This document shows, one piece after another, positions 25,465 through 32,814 of a DNA stretch of 54,025 bases. The stretch's first letter is position 1. Every line of letters begins with the position of its first letter. The stretch spans positions 1 to 54,025 of the forward strand of contig CAYTNY010000003.1 in the NCBI GenBank assembly GCA_964439215.1, in the 5' to 3' direction. The notes under the pieces were generated by a model. The model had not been told where the DNA came from. It did not search any database and saw only the letters and a list, made by a program, of their open reading frames with translations. The stretch is from CAYTNY01 sp964439215 (lineage in GTDB: Bacteria; Oederibacteriota; PGYV01; CAYTNY01). The translations under genes were made by a program, and so were the position numbers.

Positions 25465-26341
25465 AACTGCCTCTTTCCGTATTTTTATTTTTTTCCGCAA
25501 CCCATATATTCTGAAGCATACACCATTGTTCCGGATGCATTTTCAGCAGTTTCTCCATTTCATAAATCATCTGCCGCGTAAGTTTCAATGTATTTTCCTC
25601 ATTCTTTGCGTGTTTGTCAACATTTAACATTTTTTCCGCAAAAACCGGTTTATACTGCAGATGATTTTCAGATGCCCGGAACATACTTCCTATTATTATT
25701 AAGGAATTTGTCATTAATGCAAGTTTAGCCGGACCTGAGGGGATATAGGCTTTTTTACCGAAAAAATCCATTTTATATCCGTTTTTTTCAAGGTCGCGGT
25801 CAGCAGCAAGTACAAGCAGCTCTCCGTTGTTTAATACTTTTATCATTTTTTTTATGTCAGTAGAGCGTATAATATTAACGCCCCATTCATTTCTTGTTTC
25901 CGTGAACCATCGGAAAAAAGAGGGAGAAAGTTCTTCGACCACCACATTTATTTTTCCCGGAAAATATGAAGACAAAAAAGGCCCGCCGGCGTCCCAGTTG
26001 CCGGCGTGCATTGATATAATTATGACACCTTGTTTTGCGTTTAGGCGCGAGGTTATTTCCGGCTTATAGGAGGCAAATCCGGATCCATCAATATTTTTAA
26101 GAATGGTTTCTTTTTTCTGAAAAAGATCAAAATAGTACCGTGCGTAATTTTTATATACGGTTTTCAGCAAAGAAGCAGAGGGAGCGGTGTTTTTTAAAAC
26201 ATATGCAAGATTTCTGCGTAGAATATGTTTTTTTTTTGAGAAGCGATATAAAAAAAGCGCTGCTGTTTCAAAAAGGAAATATCCCGCTTTACGCGGGATA
26301 TTTCCCAGTATAATTTTTGAAAATTTCAGAAAACCATACAT
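25442..26341 (-). CDS. PatA-like acyltransferase (phosphatidylinositol mannoside acyltransferase type)
   Basis: A 299-residue acyltransferase of the LpxL superfamily. The catalytic motif MHAGNWDAGG gives His112 and Asp117, equivalent in spacing to the H-x4-D of mycobacterial PatA. Further PatA-like features are VVEELSPSFFRWFTETRNEWG, AADRDLEKNGYKMDFFGKKA followed by PSGPAKLAL, and the C-terminal MHPEQWCMLQNIW. PatA transfers a fatty acyl chain to the mannose of PIM. The gene starts directly after the ino1 stop and overlaps the PimA-like gene by 23 nt. A 13-bp perfect inverted repeat followed by five U lies in codons 13-24 (see the terminator entry), an unusual place. Confidence 0.8.
   Translation of the reverse strand: MYGFLKFSKIILGNIPRKAGYFLFETAALFLYRFSKKKHILRRNLAYVLKNTAPSASLLKTVYKNYARYYFDLFQKKETILKNIDGSGFASYKPEITSRLNAKQGVIIISMHAGNWDAGGPFLSSYFPGKINVVVEELSPSFFRWFTETRNEWGVNIIRSTDIKKMIKVLNNGELLVLAADRDLEKNGYKMDFFGKKAYIPSGPAKLALMTNSLIIIGSMFRASENHLQYKPVFAEKMLNVDKHAKNEENTLKLTRQMIYEMEKLLKMHPEQWCMLQNIWVAEKNKNTERGSYEKKNLS
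26270..26305 (-). terminator. Intrinsic-terminator-like hairpin inside the PatA-like coding region
   Basis: On the - strand GGAAATATCCCGC (complement of 26293-26305), loop GTAAA and GCGGGATATTTCC (complement of 26275-26287) form a perfect 13-bp stem. It is followed by TTTTT (complement of 26270-26274). It begins 36 nt after the start codon and encodes about GNIPRKAGYFLF. This has the form of a Rho-independent terminator between ino1 and the rest of the operon. Confidence 0.55.
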
Positions 26342-27448
26342 TTATTTTTTCTTTTTTGTTGTTTTCTTTTTTGTTTTTTTAAGCCCCACGAATTTTTCAA
26401 CCATTGATTTGGCTACTGAGTCCCTGAATTGTTTAGGAGGGGTTTTCATAAAATAAGCGGCCGGCCCTTCAAGAATACCGCCGATTTTTCTGTCTTTTGC
26501 TACTTTTGCGCATCTTAAAGCGTCTATTATGACACCCGCGCTGTTCGGGGAGTCCCATACTTCAAGTTTTAGTTCCAGATTCAGAGGAACTTCGCCGAAG
26601 TTTTCGCTTTCTATTCTTATATGGCACCATTTTCTGTCAAGAAGCCAGGGAATATGGTCCGATGGACCCACGTGAACATCCGCTTTATCGTCTATTTCGT
26701 TCTGCATCTGAGAAAGAACCGCATTTGTTTTTGATATTTTCTTGCTGTGCAGTCTTTCTCTTTCAAGCATATTTTTGAAATCCATATTGCCGCCGAAATT
26801 CAACTGATAAGTTTTAAGGATCCTGCAGCCTCTGTCTCCGAATAACTCGGTAAGAACCCTGTGTACGATGGTTGCGCCGACCTGCGATTTTATATCGTCA
26901 CCAATAATCGGAACACCTGCTTTCTTGAATTTTGCCGCCCATTCCTTATTTGAAGCGATAAAAACGGGTATTGCGTTTACAAAGGCGACTTTGGCATCAA
27001 GACATGCCTGTGCGTAATATTTTGTTGCTTCTTCCGAGCCCACGGGCAGATAACTTATAAGAACATCTGCTTTTGATTTCTTAAGTTCTTCCGCAACGTT
27101 TACCGGTATTTGTTTTGATTCAGTAATGACTTCGCTGTAATATTTGCCTATACCGTCCAGCGTAGGGCCGCGTTTTACGGTGATTCCTGTTTTTGTAAGT
27201 TTGGCAAATTCAATGGTGTTGTTGGGATAGCTTTCAAGCGCGTTTTTTGCGTCTTTTCCCACTTTGTTTTTGTCAACATCAAAAGCAGCCACAAGCTCTA
27301 TGTCTTTGATCCTGTAGCCTCCCAGATTTGCGGTCATAAGACCCGGTACAAAAGCACTGTCATTTACGTTTTTGTAAAACTCAAGCCCCTGCATAAGCGA
27401 CCATGCGCAGTTTCCCATACCTGCAATTGCGATTTTTACTTTTCCCAT
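26342..27448 (-). CDS. ino1: Inositol-3-phosphate synthase
   Basis: A 368-residue NAD-dependent enzyme that converts glucose-6-phosphate to 1D-myo-inositol 3-phosphate, the first step to inositol lipids. Seen: the Rossmann motif IAIAGMGNCAWSL, ISYLPVGSEEATKYYAQ, VNAIPVFIAS, GDDIKSQVGATIVHR, LNFGGNMDFKNM and LEVWDSPNSAGVIIDALRC. These are hallmarks of the actinobacterial/archaeal short form (about 360-370 residues) rather than the eukaryotic 510-residue form. The C-terminus is a Lys/Thr-rich tail (KKTKKKTTKKKK) of unknown purpose. AAGGAGG precedes the ATG. It lies between the CDP-alcohol phosphatidyltransferase and the PatA-like gene. Confidence 0.95.
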   Translation of the reverse strand: MGKVKIAIAGMGNCAWSLMQGLEFYKNVNDSAFVPGLMTANLGGYRIKDIELVAAFDVDKNKVGKDAKNALESYPNNTIEFAKLTKTGITVKRGPTLDGIGKYYSEVITESKQIPVNVAEELKKSKADVLISYLPVGSEEATKYYAQACLDAKVAFVNAIPVFIASNKEWAAKFKKAGVPIIGDDIKSQVGATIVHRVLTELFGDRGCRILKTYQLNFGGNMDFKNMLERERLHSKKISKTNAVLSQMQNEIDDKADVHVGPSDHIPWLLDRKWCHIRIESENFGEVPLNLELKLEVWDSPNSAGVIIDALRCAKVAKDRKIGGILEGPAAYFMKTPPKQFRDSVAKSMVEKFVGLKKTKKKTTKKKK

Positions 27449-27480
27449 CTGAAATTTCCTCCTTGAAAACTATGAATTAT

Positions 27481-28071
27481 TTATGATTTTGCCTGTTCGT
27501 TGACAAGCATAAACCGCTGAATAACAGTTATTATTGAAAGAACAGCAATTATCCACAAGGCAATAATTACATAATTCAGTACAAGCCCCGCTATAATGAC
27601 GGTCATACGTTCAAACCGCGTAAAAATACCGGCGGCACAGTCTATTTTCAGCCCTCCTGCTCTTGCTCTGATGTAACTTACAAGAAAAGAAGAGAACATC
27701 ACTGTATAGCAGAGTATGGTTCCGGTGATGTTTCCGGAATCAGCGTAATAAACAAGAAGTGCAAGATATAAGACTCCTTCTGAAAGACGATCGGTTACAG
27801 AGTCCAGAAAACCGCCGAATTTTGTTTTTTTGTTCATTTGACGGGCCAGAGCACCGTCAAGAAGGTCAAAAAGACTGCCGAAAAGAATTATGAATCCGCC
27901 TGTTAAGAATTCCCCGCTGAATATAAAAAAAGCGCCTGCGGCATTGATGAAAAAGCCCGTCCATGTAATAAAATTAGGCGTTATTCCTGTTTTGTTTAAA
28001 ACAATAATAACAGGCGACAGCGCTTTTTCACTCGCAATTTTAAGAAAATCCCTTATTTTTTTTACAATCAT
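27481..28071 (-). CDS. CDP-alcohol phosphatidyltransferase, probable phosphatidylinositol(-phosphate) synthase
   Basis: A 196-residue inner-membrane enzyme with about five or six hydrophobic segments. The family motif is complete: D69-x2-D72-G73-x2-A76-R77-x8-G86-x3-D90-x3-D94 (in SLFDLLDGALARQ and GGFLDSVTDR). The ATG at 28071 is preferred over the longer open frame to 28194, because a TTGACA/TATAAA promoter lies at 28130-28158, so the longer frame would begin upstream of the transcript. Being first in an operon with inositol-phosphate synthase suggests that it joins CDP-diacylglycerol to inositol phosphate (PgsA1-type) rather than to glycerol phosphate. Glycerol-phosphate specificity remains an alternative. 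Confidence 0.8.
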   Translation of the reverse strand: MIVKKIRDFLKIASEKALSPVIIVLNKTGITPNFITWTGFFINAAGAFFIFSGEFLTGGFIILFGSLFDLLDGALARQMNKKTKFGGFLDSVTDRLSEGVLYLALLVYYADSGNITGTILCYTVMFSSFLVSYIRARAGGLKIDCAAGIFTRFERMTVIIAGLVLNYVIIALWIIAVLSIITVIQRFMLVNEQAKS

Positions 28072-28129
28072 AATTTTACAAACTCCGTACTTGATAAATG
28101 AATAGTCAATAGATGCATAAAACAAATTT

Positions 28130-28158
28130 TTTATACCATTTACAGCGGTAAATGTCAA
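28130..28158 (-). promoter_or_regulatory. Promoter of the inositol-lipid operon with palindrome in the spacer
   Basis: On the - strand TTGACA (complement of 28153-28158), a 17-nt spacer and TATAAA (complement of 28130-28135). A perfect inverted repeat CATTTAC-N4-GTAAATG (28137-28154) fills the spacer and touches the -35 box, the classical place for a repressor operator. The predicted transcript start is near 28123, about 50 nt before the start codon. Confidence 0.65.
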
Positions 28159-28239
28159 CGGGAAAGAATTTTTATGCTTGCTTTTTAAAAACAATGATTA
28201 TAAAGTGTTAACAGTAAAAAAAATGAAGCGGGGTAATAT

Positions 28240-29028
28240 ATGAAAATTGACAGAGCCGGTTATGCGGCTATAGCAGCAAGCAGTATTATATTTTTTCTGT
28301 TTATTATTTTTGTTATTGTGTCAGGCGGCCTTGAAACAACTGAACTGATATTCTGGGGGCTGTTTGCGGTTTTATGCATTGGTGAACTGGTTGTTGTTTT
28401 TCTTTTTAAACTTCCAAAAGACAATAAAATAAGGGACTGGGTCGAACCGGCGTTTGAAGCCATTCTTATCGCCATTGTTATAAGAACATTTATTCTTCAG
28501 GCTTTCAGAATACCCACTTCATCAATGGAAGACACACTTTTGATAGGGGATCATATTCTCGCAAATAAATTTATATACGGAACATATATACCGTGGGAAG
28601 ATACCACAAAAGCAAGATTTAAGGATCCTGAAAGAGGAGACGTTGTAATATTCCGGTATCCTGTAAATGAAAAACTTATGTTTATAAAAAGATGTGTGGG
28701 TCTGCCGGGGGAAGAAATTGAGATCAGGGATAAAAATGTTTATGTAAACGGTAAAAAACTTAAGGAACCGTATAAATATAAAAAAGATTCACTGAGGACC
28801 TTTTCCGCATATGAAAGCCCCAGGGATAATTTCGGGCCGGTGACCGTTCCGGAAGAGCATTTTTTTGTTATGGGAGACAACAGGGATTTTTCCGCGGATT
28901 CAAGATTCTGGGGTTTTCTGCACAGAAAACATCTGAGAGGAAAAGCATGGGTTGTTTACTGGCCTCCTACAAGATGGAAAATTATAAAACATTTTAAGTT
29001 TAACTCTGAACCGGTTCTTCAGCCTTGA
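28240..29028 (+). CDS. lepB: Signal peptidase I
   Basis: A 262-residue type I signal peptidase that removes signal peptides on the outer face of the inner membrane. Two hydrophobic N-terminal helices (about 8-30 and 37-56) and a third (about 68-85) precede box B, IPTSSMEDTL, with the catalytic Ser95. Box D, FIKRCVGLPGE, holds the catalytic Lys150. Box E, MGDNRDFSADSRFWG, is intact. It is divergent from the inositol-lipid operon and starts a + strand run with hemW two bases downstream of its stop. Length is normal for Gram-negative-type enzymes. Confidence 0.95.
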   Translation: MKIDRAGYAAIAASSIIFFLFIIFVIVSGGLETTELIFWGLFAVLCIGELVVVFLFKLPKDNKIRDWVEPAFEAILIAIVIRTFILQAFRIPTSSMEDTLLIGDHILANKFIYGTYIPWEDTTKARFKDPERGDVVIFRYPVNEKLMFIKRCVGLPGEEIEIRDKNVYVNGKKLKEPYKYKKDSLRTFSAYESPRDNFGPVTVPEEHFFVMGDNRDFSADSRFWGFLHRKHLRGKAWVVYWPPTRWKIIKHFKFNSEPVLQP

Positions 29029-29029
29029 A

Positions 29030-30139
29030 ATGACAGGTCTTTATGTCCATATCCCGTACTGTATTAATAAATGCCCGTACTGTGATTTTGTGAGTTTTGA
29101 TGACAAGCCTTATTATATAGATGATTATCTCGGGGCTGTTGCGGATGAATTACGGTATTATTGCAATAATTTTGATATCGCTCCTGAAACCCTGTTTATC
29201 GGCGGCGGGACGCCAACGAGTTTAAATCCGGGCAGGCTTGATTTTCTTTTTGCGAATATTTTTTTTTATTCCGCCAAAAAGAATTTCAAAGAAATTACAA
29301 TAGAAGCAAATCCCGATACTCTTACATTTAAAAAAGCAAAGGTTCTTAAAGCAAATACAAACAGAGTGAGCCTGGGGGCTCAGAGTTTTGACGGTGAAAC
29401 ATTAAAAATACTCGGAAGGACCCATACACCCGAAAAAATCAAGGAAGCATTTTCGCTTTTAAAAGAAGCCGGGATTGAAAATATAAATATTGATATTATG
29501 TACGGGATACCGGGGCGTACACCAGAGGATGTTTTAAAAGATATAGAAAAAGCTTCTGAACTGCAGCCGGCCCATATATCTTTTTATATGTTTACATTAT
29601 ATGAGCATACGGAGTTTTACCGCCGCAATCCCGCGCTGCCGGATGATAAGACGGTTGAAAAAATGTATTTTGAAGGGGTGAAACTGCTGGAAAAAAAGGG
29701 ATATAGGCAGTATGAAATTTCAAATTTCGCTGTTCCCGGAAGCGAATGTCTGCATAATCTGAATTACTGGAACAGCGGCAGTTATATAGGGCTGGGTGTG
29801 TCGGCTTCTTCTTATTTTAACGGTGTGCGCCGCACAAATGTAAAAGATATTGATGAATATATAAAAAGAATAAAAGAAAACAAAGATCCGGCCGGATTTT
29901 CGGAAACACCGGATACTGAAACCATGGAAAAAGAGTATATAATGCTGAAACTGCGCACAACAGCCGGTATATTATATGAAAATTTCCGGGAAAGATTTGG
30001 TTTTGATTTTGAAGAAAAATATAGTAGTATAATAAAAAAATACGCCGGAACAGGGCATCTAATGGCGGATAAGAGCGGTGTTTGTATTTCAATGAAAGGG
30101 ATGCCCGTGTCCAACAGTATTATATCGGATTTTTTTTAA
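29030..30139 (+). CDS. hemW: HemW-like radical SAM protein
   Basis: A 369-residue radical SAM protein. The N-terminal LYVHIPYCINKCPYCDF gives the 4Fe-4S ligands Cys11, Cys15 and Cys18. Then come GGGTPTSLNPGRL, ITIEANPDTLTFKKAK, NRVSLGAQSFDGETLKILGR and the C-terminal HemW domain with YEISNFAVPGSECLHNLNYW. HemW proteins resemble coproporphyrinogen dehydrogenase HemN but act as heme-binding or heme-insertion chaperones; the NYW segment and size favour HemW. The ATG follows the lepB stop by one base and no strong ribosome binding site is seen, so translation may be coupled. Confidence 0.9.
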   Translation: MTGLYVHIPYCINKCPYCDFVSFDDKPYYIDDYLGAVADELRYYCNNFDIAPETLFIGGGTPTSLNPGRLDFLFANIFFYSAKKNFKEITIEANPDTLTFKKAKVLKANTNRVSLGAQSFDGETLKILGRTHTPEKIKEAFSLLKEAGIENINIDIMYGIPGRTPEDVLKDIEKASELQPAHISFYMFTLYEHTEFYRRNPALPDDKTVEKMYFEGVKLLEKKGYRQYEISNFAVPGSECLHNLNYWNSGSYIGLGVSASSYFNGVRRTNVKDIDEYIKRIKENKDPAGFSETPDTETMEKEYIMLKLRTTAGILYENFRERFGFDFEEKYSSIIKKYAGTGHLMADKSGVCISMKGMPVSNSIISDFF

Positions 30140-30161
30140 ATAAGTTTTAACGGAGGCGCGT

Positions 30162-31418
30162 ATGAATATAAAAGAGTATGTTTATGATACAGGAAAAAAA
30201 GCAAAAGAAGCCTCGCATCTTATGGTGAAAACTTCATCCCTGAAAAAAAACAGGGCTCTGGAAGAGATTGCATCGGCTCTAGAAGCCGGACGCAGCGGGA
30301 TAATCAGTGAAAATAAAAAAGACATTGAAGCAGGGCGGAAAAAAGGTCTTTCAGATGCTTTTATTGACAGGCTCATCCTGAACAATGAGCGTATAGACGG
30401 GATGATAAAGGTCCTTTCGGATGTTAAAGGCCTGAAAGATCCTGTAGGAGAAATAACCGGAATGTCGGTTATTGAAAACGGCCTGAAAGTCGGAAAAATG
30501 AGAATGCCTCTTGGGGTTGTGGGGTTTATATTTGAATCAAGGCCGAATGTATGCATAGAAGCTTCGGCGCTTACGATAAAATCCTCAAATGCTGTAATTT
30601 TAAGAGGGGGTTCGGATGCCGTCAATTCAAACAGAATAATAATTGCCGCGGTAAAGGAAGGTATAAAAAAAGCAGGGATTCCCGAAAACGCGGTTCAGCT
30701 TATAGAAAATACAGACAGGGAAGCCGTGAACTGCCTGCTGAAAATGAAACAGTATGTTGATGTCATAATACCGCGCGGTGGGTATGACCTTATTAAAACC
30801 GTAGAGGAAAAAGCTGTGATACCTGTTATCAGGCACGATGCGGGAATATGTCACACCTATATACACAGGGATGCGGATGTAAAAATGGCGGTTGATATAG
30901 CATATAACGCAAAGACCCAGAGGCCGGGTGTCTGCAACGCAATGGAGACAATGCTTGTGCACAATGATATAGCTCAGAAATTTCTGCCTGCGGCAAAAGA
31001 AGCTTTTGACAGAGCCGGTGTAGAACTGCGCGGCTGTGAAAAAACACGGATGATATTAAATGATATAATTGAGGCCGGCGAAAAAGACTGGGAAACGGAA
31101 TATCTGGATCTCATACTTTCAATAAAGATTGTTGAATCGCTTGATGAAGCTGTGGAACATATAAACAGATACGGGTCGCATCATTCGGATGCTATAGTAA
31201 CGGAAAGTTATGAAGATGGAATGCGTTTTATAAACGAGGTTGATTCAGCGGCCTGCTATATAAACGCGTCAACCAGATTTACCGACGGAAATGTGTTCGG
31301 CCTGGGCGCGGAAATGGGCATTTCAAACCAGAAACTTCATGTAAGGGGCCCCATGGCGCTTGAAGGGCTGACTTCCGAAAAATATATAATACTGGGAAGC
31401 GGGCATATACGTGGATAA
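30162..31418 (+). CDS. proA: Gamma-glutamyl phosphate reductase
   Basis: A 418-residue NADPH-dependent aldehyde-dehydrogenase-like enzyme making glutamate-5-semialdehyde in proline synthesis. Seen: MRMPLGVVGFIFESRPNV, ILRGGSDAVNSN, PRGGYDLIKTVEEKAVIPVIRHDAGICHTY, the active-site Cys in RPGVCNAMETML (about residue 258), and the C-terminal NASTRFTDGNVFGLGAEMGI. ACGGAGG-type ribosome binding site before the ATG. proB is not adjacent. The gene overlaps nadD by 8 nt, and proA-nadD pairs are common in bacteria. Confidence 0.96.
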   Translation: MNIKEYVYDTGKKAKEASHLMVKTSSLKKNRALEEIASALEAGRSGIISENKKDIEAGRKKGLSDAFIDRLILNNERIDGMIKVLSDVKGLKDPVGEITGMSVIENGLKVGKMRMPLGVVGFIFESRPNVCIEASALTIKSSNAVILRGGSDAVNSNRIIIAAVKEGIKKAGIPENAVQLIENTDREAVNCLLKMKQYVDVIIPRGGYDLIKTVEEKAVIPVIRHDAGICHTYIHRDADVKMAVDIAYNAKTQRPGVCNAMETMLVHNDIAQKFLPAAKEAFDRAGVELRGCEKTRMILNDIIEAGEKDWETEYLDLILSIKIVESLDEAVEHINRYGSHHSDAIVTESYEDGMRFINEVDSAACYINASTRFTDGNVFGLGAEMGISNQKLHVRGPMALEGLTSEKYIILGSGHIRG

Positions 31419-32007
31419 AGTAAAAAAAGCCGCAATTTTCGGAGGAACATTTAATCCGCCTCACATAGGGCATTTTATGCTTGCCAAAGAAGCAATGAAA
31501 AAACACGGACTTGATAAAGTATTTTTTGTGCCGTCGTTTCTTCCGCCTCATAAAAACGGTATTGATGTTATAAAAGCAGCTCACCGGGAAGAAATGGTGA
31601 AAAGGATCATATCCGGAGAACCTTCGTTTTTAATATCAGAATATGAATTAAATAGAAAAACAGTGTCATATACCATAGATACGGTGAGATTTTTTATGAC
31701 GGAGTTTCCGGATACTGAATTTTATTATCTGATGGGTTCGGATGCTTTTTACGGCATCAAAACATGGAAAGAATCAGAAAAACTTATCAGGCTGATGAAA
31801 TTTATTGTTTATAAAAGGCAGGAATTTCCCAAAGAAAAAGTAATTAAAGCAGTGCCCGAAGCAGTATCAATGCTGTGGATGGATAATGAACTTATTAATA
31901 TTTCATCAAGCGATATCAGAAAAAGAATACGCAGCGGCGAAAACATGCAGGAAGAAACAGGGAAGAAAGTCTGGGAATATATAGAGGAAAAAGGGCTTTA
32001 CCGCTGA
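31411..32007 (+). CDS. nadD: Nicotinate-nucleotide adenylyltransferase
   Basis: A 198-residue nucleotidyltransferase that converts nicotinate mononucleotide and ATP to deamido-NAD. It starts at GTG inside the end of proA. The (H/T)xGH-type motif IFGGTFNPPHIGHFMLA (residues 9-25) and the C-terminal ISSSDIRKRIRSGENM are diagnostic; YYLMGSDAFYGIKTWKE is the central NadD segment. Length is normal. It is translationally coupled to proA. rsfS (ybeB), which often follows nadD, is absent; an exported PAP2 protein follows instead. Confidence 0.95.
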   Translation: MDKVKKAAIFGGTFNPPHIGHFMLAKEAMKKHGLDKVFFVPSFLPPHKNGIDVIKAAHREEMVKRIISGEPSFLISEYELNRKTVSYTIDTVRFFMTEFPDTEFYYLMGSDAFYGIKTWKESEKLIRLMKFIVYKRQEFPKEKVIKAVPEAVSMLWMDNELINISSSDIRKRIRSGENMQEETGKKVWEYIEEKGLYR

Positions 32008-32040
32008 AATGTTTTATAAAGCAAAAAAGCAGGAGAATAA

Positions 32041-32790
32041 ATGAAAAGGCTGTTTTATAAAAAAATTATACTGTTGGCTGTTATTATTGTTTTTATTCCA
32101 AATGCAAATGCGCAGGAAACGGTTTTTGACCGGATATTTTTTGAAGGTTTTGCGGATATGGGAAGTATTATGGCGGATAATCCCGCTTCAACAGCAATAA
32201 CTGTATCAGGGATTGCTCTTATTTCTTATGGTATAATGAAAAATGACAAATGGATGCTTGAAAGCATACAGGGGCTTGAAAATGATTTCTGGAAAAATAC
32301 ATTTGAATGCGCAAATTATTTCGGGGACGGGATATTTGTGCTGGCCGCAAATTCTTTTTTCTTTCTCGGCGGTGAAAAAGAAAAAGATACAGCTGAAAAA
32401 GTTATTGAGGCAATAGCCATAGCCGGAACAGTAGCCTATGGCATAAAAATGACAGCCGGAAGGAGCCGGCCGTCTGTTGCGGATAATCCGTATATATATA
32501 ATCTTTTTACGTTTGATGATATGTCCATGCCGTCGGGGCATACGGCGGTTGCTTTTGCCTGGGCATCTGTAGTGGGCGATCAGTATGATATAGGACATAT
32601 AACATATCCGGCCGCGGCGCTTGTCGGCCTGGCAAGGGTTTATAAGAACAAACACTGGCTTTCTGATGTGCTTATAGGGGCGGCAATAGGTACTTTAGCC
32701 GGAAAGACAGCGGCAGAGCGTCCGGAAATAGATATACAGGGTGGTATTTATGAAGGCAACGCAAACCTTATGCTCAGCTGGAAATATTAA
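32041..32790 (+). CDS. Exported PAP2-family phosphatase
   Basis: A 249-residue protein with a signal peptide (KIILLAVIIVFIPNANAQ). The three PAP2 (type 2 phosphatidic acid phosphatase) motifs are KMTAGRSRP (about 135), SMPSGHT (about 163) and ARVYKNKHWLSD (about 200), with the catalytic His residues present. Such proteins remove phosphate from lipids such as undecaprenyl pyrophosphate, lipid A or phosphatidylglycerol phosphate in the periplasm or outer membrane. The signal peptide followed by modest hydrophobicity resembles the periplasm/outer-membrane-facing forms. Substrate unknown; a role in inositol-phospholipid or lipid A dephosphorylation would be speculation. Confidence 0.85.
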   Translation: MKRLFYKKIILLAVIIVFIPNANAQETVFDRIFFEGFADMGSIMADNPASTAITVSGIALISYGIMKNDKWMLESIQGLENDFWKNTFECANYFGDGIFVLAANSFFFLGGEKEKDTAEKVIEAIAIAGTVAYGIKMTAGRSRPSVADNPYIYNLFTFDDMSMPSGHTAVAFAWASVVGDQYDIGHITYPAAALVGLARVYKNKHWLSDVLIGAAIGTLAGKTAAERPEIDIQGGIYEGNANLMLSWKY

Positions 32791-32814
32791 AATTTTTAAG
32801 AACAGGCGGAGAAA

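Noticed and set aside
28072..28194. Longer N-terminus (41 extra residues) for the CDP-alcohol phosphatidyltransferase
   Set aside because: The extension would begin upstream of the -35 box of a near-perfect promoter, so it would not be in the mRNA.
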